Source: Isoetes taiwanensis
Taxonomy: Eukaryota; Streptophyta; Lycopodiopsida; Isoetales; Isoetaceae
NCBI GenBank assembly: GCA_021234155.1
Contig: JAJEKV010000047.1
Location: forward strand, 6,289,071 to 6,353,070
Direction: 5' to 3'
Length of the DNA stretch: 64,000 bases
Shown here: in pieces, positions 33,987 to 44,855 of the stretch
How positions within the stretch are numbered: position 1 is the first letter of the stretch
Layout of the letters: each line of letters starts with the position of its first letter
The notes under the pieces: model-generated
Told to the model about the DNA's origin: nothing
Database searches by the model: none
What the model saw: the letters and a program-made list of their open reading frames with translations, nothing else
Position numbers and translations under genes: made by a program

Positions 33987-36367
33987 CTTCTACTATTAAT
34001 GATTGGAGGCCTATATCCTTGTTGTCCTCTGTGTACAAGATTATTGCGAAAGCCCTGGCCGAGAAGTTGAAGCCGGTGTTGACTTCTTCCATTAGTAAGG
34101 TGCAGTCTGGGTTTGTTCCTGGGAGGAACATTTTGACTAATGTTGCCGCAGCTTATGAGGGCCTTTATTGGGCCAGGAGAACAGGTCAAGGCATTGCCTA
34201 TCTTAAGCTTGACTTTGCCAAAGCTTATGATAGTGTCCGTTAGGAGTTCTTATGCGCCATGATGTTAGCGTTGGTCACGTGGTCCACGCTTTACGAAACG
34301 ATCATGAAGTCGCATAGGTAGGTCAGCCGGGCTACGGTGGTGTGCGGGGGTGAACCCTCCCTCCTTTTTCCTTAGGCGGCAGGGTAAGCGTCGAGGGTGC
34401 CCTTTGGCACCATTTTTGTTTACGATTGTGGCGGAGGCCTTTGTCTCGATTGTTTTTGGGCTGCAGGTGGAGGAGGGGGTGGTGGATGGGCTTGGATGCG
34501 GGATGGTAGTCGGCCCAGATTATTAACCCATTTCCCGATGACACTTTTCTCTTCTTGGTGGCGAAGAGAGGAATTTGCGGAATGTGAAGGGTTTTTGGAT
34601 ACTTTCTCCTTGGCCTCGGGCATTCTTTTCGAATTGGGGTAAATGCTCCGCGCATTATGGGCTCGATTGACTCCGCCTCCCCCCTTGTTTGGCTCTATTC
34701 CCTTGGAAGGTGCTTCCGATAATGTGTGTACTAAGCCATGGGGTATTCCCTTTGGAGGGATGTTTCCATGGGGAGGGTGTGGGATGAGATTTTGCGGGGT
34801 TGCGTAAAACACCTCAATTGGTGGAAGGGTAGCAAGTTGTCCATGGCGGTGTAGGATCACTATTGCCAAGTCGATTACTTTGTAGCACTCATGTGTATAC
34901 AAACATCTCTGCGATGTTAGCTCCCGAGGGTAAGATCACGGCTTTGGATAAGATTGTTCAAATTTTGTGTGGGGGGGGATGATGAAGGGGCGGTTGTTAA
35001 AGTGGCTTGGTGGAAGTGTCTCCGCCCGGGAGGATGGGGGCTTGGCCATTCGGATTTGGCAATTGCATAGTAAGGTGTTGGTCTCTAAGTTTATTTGGAG
35101 CATTCTCGCAGATGGAGCATCTTCTCACGGTGCGGCACTATTGTGGCAATCTCTTAGCCATTGTGTGGCATTTGGAAAGTCGTCTGTGCATGTAGAGTTG
35201 CCCCAGGCAATCGTTGTATGGTCTCCGGCCTTTCCCACATGCATCCCCTTTTCTCCGCGGGGGTGTTGCGGGCTTGGGATCACGCGTCGTGTGCTCTTCC
35301 AACTAGATTATGCCTCGGTTTATCACCACTCTTCTCCTTTCTTGTGGGTTCCTCTACCCCTAGCGTACTTGCCCTTGGTCGCCATCTTTGTGCATGCTCT
35401 CGGACGCTTGAGGCCGTTGGAGGCGAAGCTTTGTGCTCACCTTGGAGGATTGGTATTGGGATGGTCATTTAAGCTTCGTGGGAGTTCTTTTCGAGGCTCG
35501 CTTTTCGCTGAAGGGCGATGGCCAGGGCTATCACGGGAACAAGTGGCGGGGAGTATTCCGCTACACATACCTATAGTCCCTCGGGGTGATGTGGTGGTGC
35601 GGGTTTGGAAGGTTCATCCGGATGTTGTATCTTCTTGTTTTGTGCGGTCTTGTTACCGGGTGTTGGCTATTCATGACACTCTGCCCCTTCGGGCAAGTGG
35701 TCTCTGCGGCTCCGGGTTCTCGATGGCTTCGGTTTGGGCGTGGACATGGAGCTCACTTCCCCACCGGGTTCGGGTTATACGTGGCGGGTGGTGCAATCTG
35801 TGCTCGTGGGTGAATGTCCTTGTGAGTCGGTTTAGGCGGGTGTGAGCCCTCTTTGCCCTTGTTGTGGCCTTCATCGTGAGACTGTGGAGCATTATGCGGT
35901 TTTATGCCCTCACTTGCGGGTTGCCCAGGATTGGGTCGGGGGCTCTGTTTGGTGAGATTGAATAGCCAACAATTGCCGCTTCATGTATATCACGGTGCTT
36001 GGCCAAATGACGGCAGCAAGCCTTGCATCCGTCGTGGCTTGGTTGGTATGGTTGATTTGGGCGGCGGTTGTGGATCTTTCAGGGGATTCAGCAGCCTGCA
36101 GCCTCTCTGATTCCTCGACTCAGGCACAAGTTATTTCAAAGCTTTTTGGTGTTCCCGGGATTAGTAGAGCGGAAGTTTTCCATTTGGCGGGACTTCTTGG
36201 GTGTGGTAGATGGTGATGGTCAGGTTTATGCAATGATGCAAGAGTTGCGGTTGTTGTGGAGTGTCGAGGTATCACTGTCTCTTTGGGGCAGTTCTCCTTC
36301 CTCCTCACTTGCTTTGTAACATTACCATTCTTTTAATATATTGCTGACACAGTTCTTCAAAAAAAAA
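33987..36367 (+). mobile_element. 5'-truncated plant LINE (L1-type) with poly(A) tail and 16-bp target duplication
   Basis: It begins inside reverse transcriptase (INDWRPISLLSSVYK, then VQSGFVPGRNILTN and YLKLDFAKAYDSV), continues through decayed C-terminal sequence (about 35,020-35,130) and ends with a zinc-knuckle region (CPCCGLHRETVEHYAVLCPH, about 35,850-35,910). A run of A closes it at 36,358-36,367. The same 16 bases, AATCATCTCCTAAAGC, flank it at 33,971-33,986 and 36,368-36,383. There are numerous frame changes and stops, so the copy is dead although its target duplication is still perfect. Confidence 0.9.
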
Positions 36368-36499
36368 AATCATCTCCTAAAGCTTATTTTCTATATCAAG
36401 AATGTGAATCTAAATTATTATTTTTTGAACGCCGTCGTTGTTTTCTACTACTTCTTGATTTTCACCTCGCGTTATCAACTATGGGTGTCTAATGACAAA

Positions 36500-38040
36500 T
36501 AGGATCTCTGACCCATGCTGAAGAGACCGCCTCGTGCACCTCAACGGCAACAACAACCTACACAAGCCACTCCACATGCTGCTTTGGATCAACAAGCTCA
36601 AGAAGAATTTATCAGACCTTAAATCCTCCCGTTCAACATGCATAGGGTTGGTGTCACGCCAAACCCATGGTACTCCACCTTATCAGCTCGCACCCCAGGA
36701 CACACGGTCCCCTATGTTATTGACACTATTCCTGCGGATTCTGCCCCTAATTCGGTCGATTTTGCATCTTATCTTGACCACCTTATGCCATACGTTATGC
36801 CCAAAGTTCCAAAGTATCCTTTTCCTTATGCAGAAGTATGAATAGTGATAAATGTTCACGCTACCACCTGTACTCAGACAAGGGGAACTGAACCCTTTGC
36901 CTCCACGCCACCACCATGCACTCTTACATACCCCAATATTGCTGTTGAAGTTGAACTCTTAAAAGAAGTCGCAGCCACCTTAACCACGGAGTCTGCCTCA
37001 ATGGACACAACTAGCATTGCAACAAGTATCCCTTTGGAACTCCAAAGGAACTTTTTAAAATCAAGATTCCTCTCAGTCTATCTACTATTCTCAAACTCTG
37101 TCTTGGTCTTCGAGAACAATTACCTTTGCCTTCTATTCTTGTGGGAGCCGTGGCCACTTCCACGCCCGTTGTTCATGCTATCGTGGAAAACCAGCAAGTC
37201 AACCATGTCCAGATTGGTGGAGGAAGTGTTCTTAATTTGATCACAGATAAACTTCGGCACCAATTAGGCATCAAACTATTATATCGTGTCCCTTATGACA
37301 TCAAACTTGCTAACGATCACATTATACGACCTCAAGGTATTACATCGCAGCTGATAATTAGCATCGGTGAACTAAAATTCCCACTCGAATTTGGCATTTG
37401 GAGAGCAGTCCTGGTGATTATGAAATGCTAGTTGGCCATCCTTTCCTTTGACAAGCTAAGAGTATCCACTATTGGGCAAGGGGACATCACCTTGTGAAAC
37501 TTGTCAAAACCATGTGCATTAATGGGAGGGGGCAGCTTGTATGTATACTAGGGGTCATAGATATTTTTGGATGTTCTTCTAGTTATAAAACCATACGGAA
37601 AAGGGTCAAATTTGCCTATTAGAAACACATATAGTAGGGGTTTTTTGTCTACCATATGCACGCAACTGGCATGTCCCGTATAAAGAAGGTGGATCCCCCG
37701 ATCTATTGGGCTACTGATCAACTGGTCACAGATGGTCATTTAGATGCCACTATGGATCTTGAAACGGGTCAACTCATTGCTATGGAACATGCTGAACCGT
37801 TCTTGTCTGACGGTGATTCAGATGATATACATAATACCTATCAAGTCCAAGCTCCTGCTACTGAACTGCCTCTGTCGGCTTATCCTGAATATGTTGATCC
37901 TTGGGGTGACATGACTTTGGATCAAGATCATGCGATAGCCACCCTACTTGATCCTTACCTGGCACCTTGTTCTAAGTGTTCTTTGGTCGGGGGGAGTGTT
38001 AGTTACAGGACTATTTCTAAGATATACAAAGGAGCCTAAA
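36500..38040 (+). pseudogene. LTR-retrotransposon gag-protease remnant
   Basis: Reading frames in shifting registers include a proline/glutamine-rich gag-like start (near 36,510) and a retropepsin-like segment at 37,150-37,400 (VVHAIVENQQVNHVQIGGGS, then VLNLITDKLRHQLGIK). The usual catalytic Asp of the DGGS box is replaced, here reading QIGGGS. Further sequence with the frame DATMDLETGQLIAMEH...DPWGDMTLDQDHAIATLL runs to 38,040. It is broken by many stops. The IGGGS-VNLI style suggests a Ty3/gypsy-like element, but no RT is present to decide. Confidence 0.6.
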
Positions 38041-38138
38041 CGCAAAGGCAGGTGTCCACGTCAGGATATCAAGCCAACTGAGAAGAAGAGACCAAGAGAG
38101 TCTACGGCATAAGGAACCCTACGGCCTGTCAGTCCTTA

Positions 38139-38411
38139 TGATATGGTCTGTGGGGTATGGGATAAAACCTAGAAAGTTTGGGGCCCATTGCGTAACATTT
38201 GGTATCAGAGCCAAGGTTCAATTTTTCATGGCAACATTGGTGTGTTCCACATGCTTGAGGGCAAGCATCTGGAGGAGGGGGAGGAATTGATATGATCTGT
38301 GGGATATGGGATAAAACCTAGAAAGGTTGGGGCCCATTGGATAACGATTTCCTTGAAGGATCCGCTCTTTTAGTGTGTTGGTTACCACTAGAGGTGCTAG
38401 TGCGTAACATT
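38139..38411 (+). mobile_element. TRIM-like mini LTR retrotransposon
   Basis: A first LTR (38,139-38,198, TGATATGGTCTGTGGG...GTAACATT, internally deleted) is followed at once by a primer site TGGTATCAGAGCC (38,200-38,212, tRNA-iMet type). Then come about 60 bases, a purine tract GGAGGAGGGGGAGGAAT (about 38,271-38,287), and a second LTR (38,288-38,411) with the same start and end. No protein is encoded. Confidence 0.75.
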
Positions 38412-38415
38412 TAAT

Positions 38416-38950
38416 TGATATGGTATAAGGTTATATCTAACAATGAGCTCGGGTTGTGGCCAATATGATTATACACTAGGCGAAATCATATAGAGTTAGT
38501 ATATATCATGGTTGGGAACAAAAGGCAAAGGCAGGCCAAAGAAGGCTAAAGTCGTAGAGACTTCTATAAATAGAACTCGAACTTTAATTGACAATATCTC
38601 TGCAACTAGGGATCAAATTTGGGCAAATTTTACTTTTCTGGAACAGGCTCAGATCTAGTTTCCGGATTGGTATGGCACTTTTCCCGATTCATCCATATGC
38701 GAGAGAAATAACAGAAAGAGTGCTCGGGGGCCAAGAAGACTGCTTTACTCTTGGCTCTTGAATCTGATTATAAGAAAGCTATTTCTTTTTCCTAGAGCTT
38801 CTGTTGATCTTGTCTAGTAATCTATTACTATCTCTAAACCCAACTATTGATGTATCATATTGAGGAGCTCTTTTGAATAAGGCTTTGGCTACTAATCTAT
38901 GCGTAAAAGTTTTTTTATGTTTATTCAAGTATTCAGGGAAGATCATATCA
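38416..38950 (+). repeat. 5' LTR of a non-autonomous LTR retrotransposon
   Basis: It starts TGATATGG and ends ATCATATCA. It matches the LTRs at 49,189-49,824 and 49,826-50,471 over most of its length but lacks a segment of about 100 bp (the GCTAGCTCGAGGGAGGAGC region). Primer site TGGTATCAGAGCG follows at 38,954-38,966. Confidence 0.88.
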
Positions 38951-40059
38951 AATTGGTATCAGAGCGCAGTTTTGATTTTCCTTGTGGGTAGTGGAACCAT
39001 TGTCATGATCTTTGGCGTGAACATGAAGCAACTCTAAGTGTTTTGAAGGATGCTGGAATCCAACAAAGCAACAAAGAGGGGAAATATTCCAATGAAACAA
39101 GGACTTGGATGATTTCTCGAGTTTTAATTGAAATAGTTTTTAAGTTACCTATGTCATGAGATAGTTTTGCAGATACACATGTAGAGTAACTGAGGAAGTT
39201 AGATGAATGGGACTTATGAGGCAATATGCGAAAAGGAAACCACTGTTTCGAGAATTCTAAGAACGAAGTTATTCTTAAGGGAAAACTTCAATTGGATACT
39301 GTAAGACTTGAATTGCTTTAGTGGGAGAAGCCACTATATTTTGAATCAATTTAAAGTGGTATATTGTTGTTCAAAGTGATCCACGAGTAGGTTGTAATCA
39401 CAACAGAAAGAGACCCACGAGTAGGTGGGGACCTCGAGTTGTGTTAGTCCACGAGTAGAGGTGGCAACCAAGAACATAATTGGTCCATGAATAAGTGGCA
39501 ACCAAGAACTAAATTGGTCCACGAGTAGGTGGTAACCAAGAAGTAGTGGCCCACGAGTAGGTGGCAACCACTAGTATGTGAAAACCACGAGTAGGTTATA
39601 GACACAAAAATTATGAATAGGTGGTATCATAAACCAAGGTGGAAGCCACGAGGAGATGGTGACCACGAGTTGATAATAATATTATGTTAGGGGAGTAGCC
39701 TTACCACGAGTTGATAATAATATTATGTTAGGGGAGTAGCCTCTGAGTTCTCTCTCTTTAGGATTTACAGTCTCTCTCTAGCCCCATAACCCCCAGGCCC
39801 TCAAAAGTGCTCTGGCCAACGTTTTTGACCCCCAAATTGGATTCTGAGCGCAATTTTGACAGCCAGAAACCCAATTGCCTCTGACCCTAAAAGGTGCCCT
39901 GACCTATGTTTTTGGCCCCCAAATTGGATTATGCGCAGAATTTTGTATGCGAGAGACCCCACTGCCTTTGGAAGACAGCGCACAGAATAATGTTGAGCTA
40001 GGCTCCAACATTTGCCTGACATTGCCATAGCCCAACCAACTGCCTCTTGGCCTTGCCTA
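38951..40059 (+). mobile_element. Primer-site side of the LTR element interior, with two minisatellites
   Basis: The primer-binding site is at 38,954-38,966 (initiator tRNA-Met type). The interior to about 39,760 is non-coding and matches 51,363-51,830. It has a degenerate array around CCACGAGTAGGTGGTAA (39,376-39,660) and an exact 41-42-bp duplication (ACCACGAGTTGATAATAATA...GGGGAGTAGCC, 39,663-39,744). From 39,780 a different repeat pair (GCTCTGGCCAACGTTTTTGA and relatives) leads into the LINE. The lack of coding sequence makes it a TRIM/LARD-type passenger element. Confidence 0.7.
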
Positions 40060-43000
40060 GCTCGGCCACGCCACCATACCGCCTTCTCGCCTGCCAGGAC
40101 GACAAGCCCCTCGCCATAGCCTAGCCCAAGTCATGGCCACGTAGTAGCCCGTTGTCCTGGACTCACCCCTAGCGGTGAGCTTTCGCATGAACCATAGCAC
40201 CCCCACCGGGCAAACCCCAAAGACAGACTTTTGTCGACCTCACCACGAGCCAAGTCTACCTGGGAAAACTAAGAAGGGCCATCAAGGAAGCGGCCCCGTG
40301 CAGACGCAATGGGCAAGGGAGAGACATCCTCCATGAAGAAGGAGGCCAGGGCCAAGACCCACACAACCAGGCCGGCTCGACAGACGGGAGTTGGTCGCCA
40401 GGGGCCCACGGGGCCCCTCCGCTGGCGTAACCTTGGGCCGGCATCCAAGCTGGAGTTGAGGCCAACAGTGCCCACATTGCGGGCCTGGAGACGGAGAAGG
40501 AGTCTGCAACATCCCAGGTGTTGTGCAGACAGTTGATGATAGCAAAACAACAGATCACTGAGTTGGAGACCCAAGCACGCCGGGTGGGCGACAGCATCCG
40601 CTTGGTGCACTTTGAGAGACAACAAGACCAGCAGGCTCGCGTGGATACCCTGGACGCTGCGAGGCGGGGCGAGGACCGGCACCGGCCCGAGACAATTGCA
40701 ATCACGCCTCACCCGCCGAGGTCGATGAGGCCAATGCCATGGCACGGCGAGCACATGCCACACCCGCTTGGAAGTTGAGGAGGCTACCGCCGAGCGAGGT
40801 TGCGGGCCTTTGGAAGTTAACCAGCAAAGATCGAAGCGCCGCCGGAGAAAGGATTTGGCACGGACCGAAATGCGTGAGCTCCGTCTGCCGCTGCCCGGAA
40901 GGCAAGGGCCCTCCATGCAGGCGATGAACAATGGCGACCGCGACGCCGGAGATGGCAAGACAGACCAAGCCTTGTAAGAGCCGAGCTCCGACTTCGGGAG
41001 AACGTAGCCGCACACATGACACACCAGGCATCAAGCGAGCCCAACAACCCGCAAGGCGTCAATCGGGGTCATCCGGTCAACTGAGCGCCGACGCCGCAGC
41101 CAGCCTGCCGCACCATCATCATCAGCGTGCGCCACCGGGCGAGTGGGCGGTGCCCTCACCGGATGTTGAACTCCGTGAGCGCAGGCGAAGGAGCCACAAC
41201 CTGGTAGTTCGGGGCCTGCCGCCGAAGAGTTGGGAAAGAATCTCACCCGGAAGATACACACACAGATCCTTGGGCGCATGACGTTTCACAGTCCGGGACA
41301 CGATTACGTCGTCTACGCGACCAGCCCGTCATGGGGTCCAGCGCCCAGGCCACAGCCGAGTCGTGGTGTTCACGGTTGTGGATGCCCAAGTTCAAGAGGC
41401 CACATTGCGTCAGAGCAAGTTACTGAAGGGAACATCTCTGTATGTGAGCCGGGATCTTACTCGATTACAGCGGGGAGGCCCGCAAGGAGTTCGCCCGGGG
41501 TTAGGGGCGCCCCGCCGTCGACCAAATCGCTGCATTTGCACACCTTTCGACCAAATGCTACCCTTGCTGCCTCCGCTCCTGCTCCTCACCGCCCTTACAA
41601 CTTCGGTGCGCTCCCCTTCGGCCAAATCTTTGCCCTGGCCGCCTCGCTTCTTCTTGTCCCAAGTCCGCCCCTTGGCTTCGGTCTGCTCCCTCATGGACCT
41701 CATCTTCCTCATGGAGACATGGGAACACCCAGGCCACAGGCTGCCCGATCTGCCGGTACCAGGCATTTTTCATTGTTCAATGGTTGTATGCAGGGAGGCG
41801 TGGGGCCGCGTGGGGTTGCCTGCTACTACCGGGTAGCCTTGGCACATTTGGTTTCCCTCCAGAAGACCGACAGGCATAACCGCTACTTGTGGGTCCAAGT
41901 GCACCACCCTGGTGGCGATCCTCTCTTCCTAGCTTAGAGACTTCAATGCGGCGGGCGAGGGTGGAGCGAGGCCATGCGGTGGACCCCCTCGCGAATGGCG
42001 TCTTTGCGATTGCGTCCCGCGGTCACGGCTTGCCCACGGCACTCAGATGACAGTCAGGTCACCCGCTTCGGCAGACAATTGCTCCTGATGTGTGGTATCT
42101 TTGACCTGCTTATAGTGGCTGCACAGGATGTATACCTTGTCAGCCATTTTCACGTGGGCACGGACAGTCGGGACGAGGAGGCCGACTCAGATCACCTCCC
42201 ACTCTATGTGAGGCTGGCAAGCCGCTACGGCCCCTCGATAGCAGCACCTTGCCGACCTCGGTTTGCGCTTTGGATTATGAGCAGGCGGAGGGTTACGCTG
42301 ACATGCTCGCAGAAGCCCTCCCGACAGTTTTGCGGGCCCACACGCTAGAGCAGCAAACCGACCAGCTGGTTGAGCTCCTCAAAACATGGGCAGACAGCTG
42401 CTTTGGGAGACCTCCCCCACGCCAGAGATCAGAGGCCGCAACCTTTCCGCGTAACGGATGGTTTGATCTTTGAGGTGTAAGGAACGCATAACGCCTTTCC
42501 AGCCTCTCATCGTGGATCGGAACACGCGAGCTCGGGGCCACCAGCCCATTACCGCCTTCCTCAAGGAAACAAAGGCAAGGTACGGCAAGGCACCAAAGAG
42601 AAATGTTCGCCTACTAGACACTCACGAGAACTTTACGGGCATGGTACTCAAAGGCCGGCCACGACCTACGGGGAACATCCGCGGTGAACAATGGGAGCGA
42701 TACACGCAACAGCTTTATGATCCCCCGAACACTACGGATGTGCCCCTCAACATGGACCACCGGTGATCCGCGAAAGAAGATGTCGAAGAGGGTTGCGGCG
42801 CTGGCTAATGGGAAGGCGGCCAGACTTAGATGGCACATAGCCGGAGTTGCTCAAGTGGCGGGACAGCCCATGGTGCCCGTCCTTGCTTTGCCTTTGTTCA
42901 AGAGGGCGCGCAAGAGGGTTTTCCCGGTCATGGACCCGCAGGCGGGGGTTGTTCCAGATCTACAAAGGCGGGGGACCCACTTTGTCGACCAATTCTACAG

Positions 43001-44855
43001 AGCCATCAAGGTCAGCTCAATGTTTGCCAAAATTTGTTGGCGGGCATTTTCGAACAACCGAGCAACCAGTTGGCGAGGCGCGAAATCGGGGAACTTACCC
43101 GAGGCGGGCTTCCACCCCCGACATTCGACCATTGATCACATCTTCACACTCGGGCCTTGGTCGAGGGGCAGGCGAGAACCGTCGGGAGGACACATCTTGT
43201 TGTTTTGTGGGCTTTGCAAAAGCTTTAAACCGCATTACCGGGGAAAAGTTGTGGGCGAGATTGCACCATCACGGGGCTCCCCGTGGATCTACTGAGCGCA
43301 TTACCTGGGGCGCATCACGAGAGCTGCGCATTGGCCGCATGCAACCGGAAGGGCGATCATTTGCCCGGCAGCATTGGAGTTAGGCAAGGTTGTCCTCTCT
43401 CACCCACACTCTTTGGACTTTACATTGACCAGTTGGAAGCCTGGCTTGCTGCCAATGGGGGGGGACGGTATACAGTTTTGCACCAGGTCATCCGGCAACT
43501 CACCTATGCGGATGATGTGGACCTCTTGGCCCATACACCAGAGGGCATGCAGGCACACCTAGATGCCCTGGACACATTCTTCCAGGCGACGGACATGCGT
43601 GTCAACCTGGCCAAGACTAAGGTGGTCCTCATATCCTTCTCACGTCATCCAGCACCTCCGGCGCTCACTTATCAAGGGCAGATGGTAGAGGTCACACCCA
43701 GCTACAAGTACCTGGGGGTGGAATTTCCGTCCTCAATGTATTGGGATGCATCTATTCGCCTTTGGGTGACCAAGGGTTGGAAGGTCTTTATGCATAATCT
43801 TGAGAACAATAGTCACAGGCGGTTTGTATGGTAGGGGCCACCGATCACATTTGTTCCGAACCGGTTGGTGGAGCCAATTCTTACGTATGGGGTTGAGGTG
43901 TGGGGCCCGTGTGGTGTCTTTGGCGACTTGGAGCGACTTGGAGCAGGTCCGAAGGCATTTTTGGCGTGGGCACTTGGGGTCAAGCCCTCGGTTCCATATC
44001 GGATCTCGTTGTTGGGGAGAGGCGATTCATCCCCCGGCATCGCGACCCTCGATAGACACATTGTTTATTTCGAGGTGGCGGCATATGGCGACACTTTCGG
44101 CTCCGCATTTGGCTTCTGGCGTGGCGATGAGCCATAGCGACTCGAGGGGCTTGTTGGAAGGACAAGAGAGCCCGATGGCCGGGCGGAGCGAACGAGGCAC
44201 ATAGGTGCGTCCCGTGTGCACCTGACGCATTTGGCCGGGCCTGATAGGTTTGGGGTACTTGGACTCGGGAAGCTCTGACCACAATGCTCGAAGCAGTAAA
44301 GATGGCACACTACAAACGACACAAAACCCCACCACGGTTCGAGGCCCCACAGCTCTACCTACGTTCTCAGTTGCCCATGAAGAAGCGCAGGATCATCGCG
44401 TCCATTCGAACAGGGGCCCACCATCTTCGGCTTGAGACGGGTCGATGGATTGGAGAGCCGCGCCAGAACAAGCTTTGTCAGTGTTGCCCGCTGGGGGTTG
44501 TTGAGGATGAAAGCCATGCCTTCCAGAGCTGTCCAGCCTATAGTCAGATTCGAGCTCCCTACGCCCTTTTGGTGCGACACAGTGCGCTTATTTGCATGAG
44601 CTACTCAATCTGTGTCCGGTTCAATCCCTTGGCTCCTACCTCCAGGAGGTTTTGGATCTGCGGACTCACCTCTGTCCCCGCGTGCCTACCTGAGGTGCCG
44701 GGAATTCATGTGTATATGTATATTTTTACAGCTACCAGCAGGCTTGTTGCTGCGACGGTTATTCCCTCGTAAGGGAATTTTTTAATCCGGGTAGCAACGA
44801 GCTTGCTGCACCCGTGTAATTTGGGTTCCATAGGCCGATTGGCCTCCGCGGACGA
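40060..44855 (+). mobile_element. GC-rich LINE, copy A (near full length, dead)
   Basis: The start is judged from shared sequence with copy C (CAAGTCATGGCCACG, 40,129 here). ORF1 (about 40,300-41,500) has a coiled-coil stretch (QQITELETQARRV) and an RRM-like end (VVFTVVDAQVQEATLRQ). ORF2 has an AP-endonuclease start (MDLIFLMETWEHPG, 41,694), a reverse transcriptase with the box GCPLSPTLFGLYIDQLEAWL and the active site YADDVDLLAH (43,393-43,535), and a C-terminal zinc knuckle (CQCCPLGVVEDESHAFQSC, about 44,477-44,535). Frame changes occur every few hundred bases. The 3' end is the conserved hairpin tail GGGTTCCATAGGCC...GGACGAT. Many shadow frames on both strands result from its high GC. Confidence 0.88.

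Noticed and set aside
34967-35845. 292-codon plus-strand open frame as an independent gene
   Set aside because: It lies inside the LINE bounded by the 16-bp duplication and is a GC-rich frame alternating with the true, frameshifted ORF2.
40269-41024. 251-codon minus-strand open frame
   Set aside because: Antisense to ORF1 of the GC-rich LINE; the sense strand shows the ORF1 features and the corresponding antisense frame is not conserved in copies B and C.
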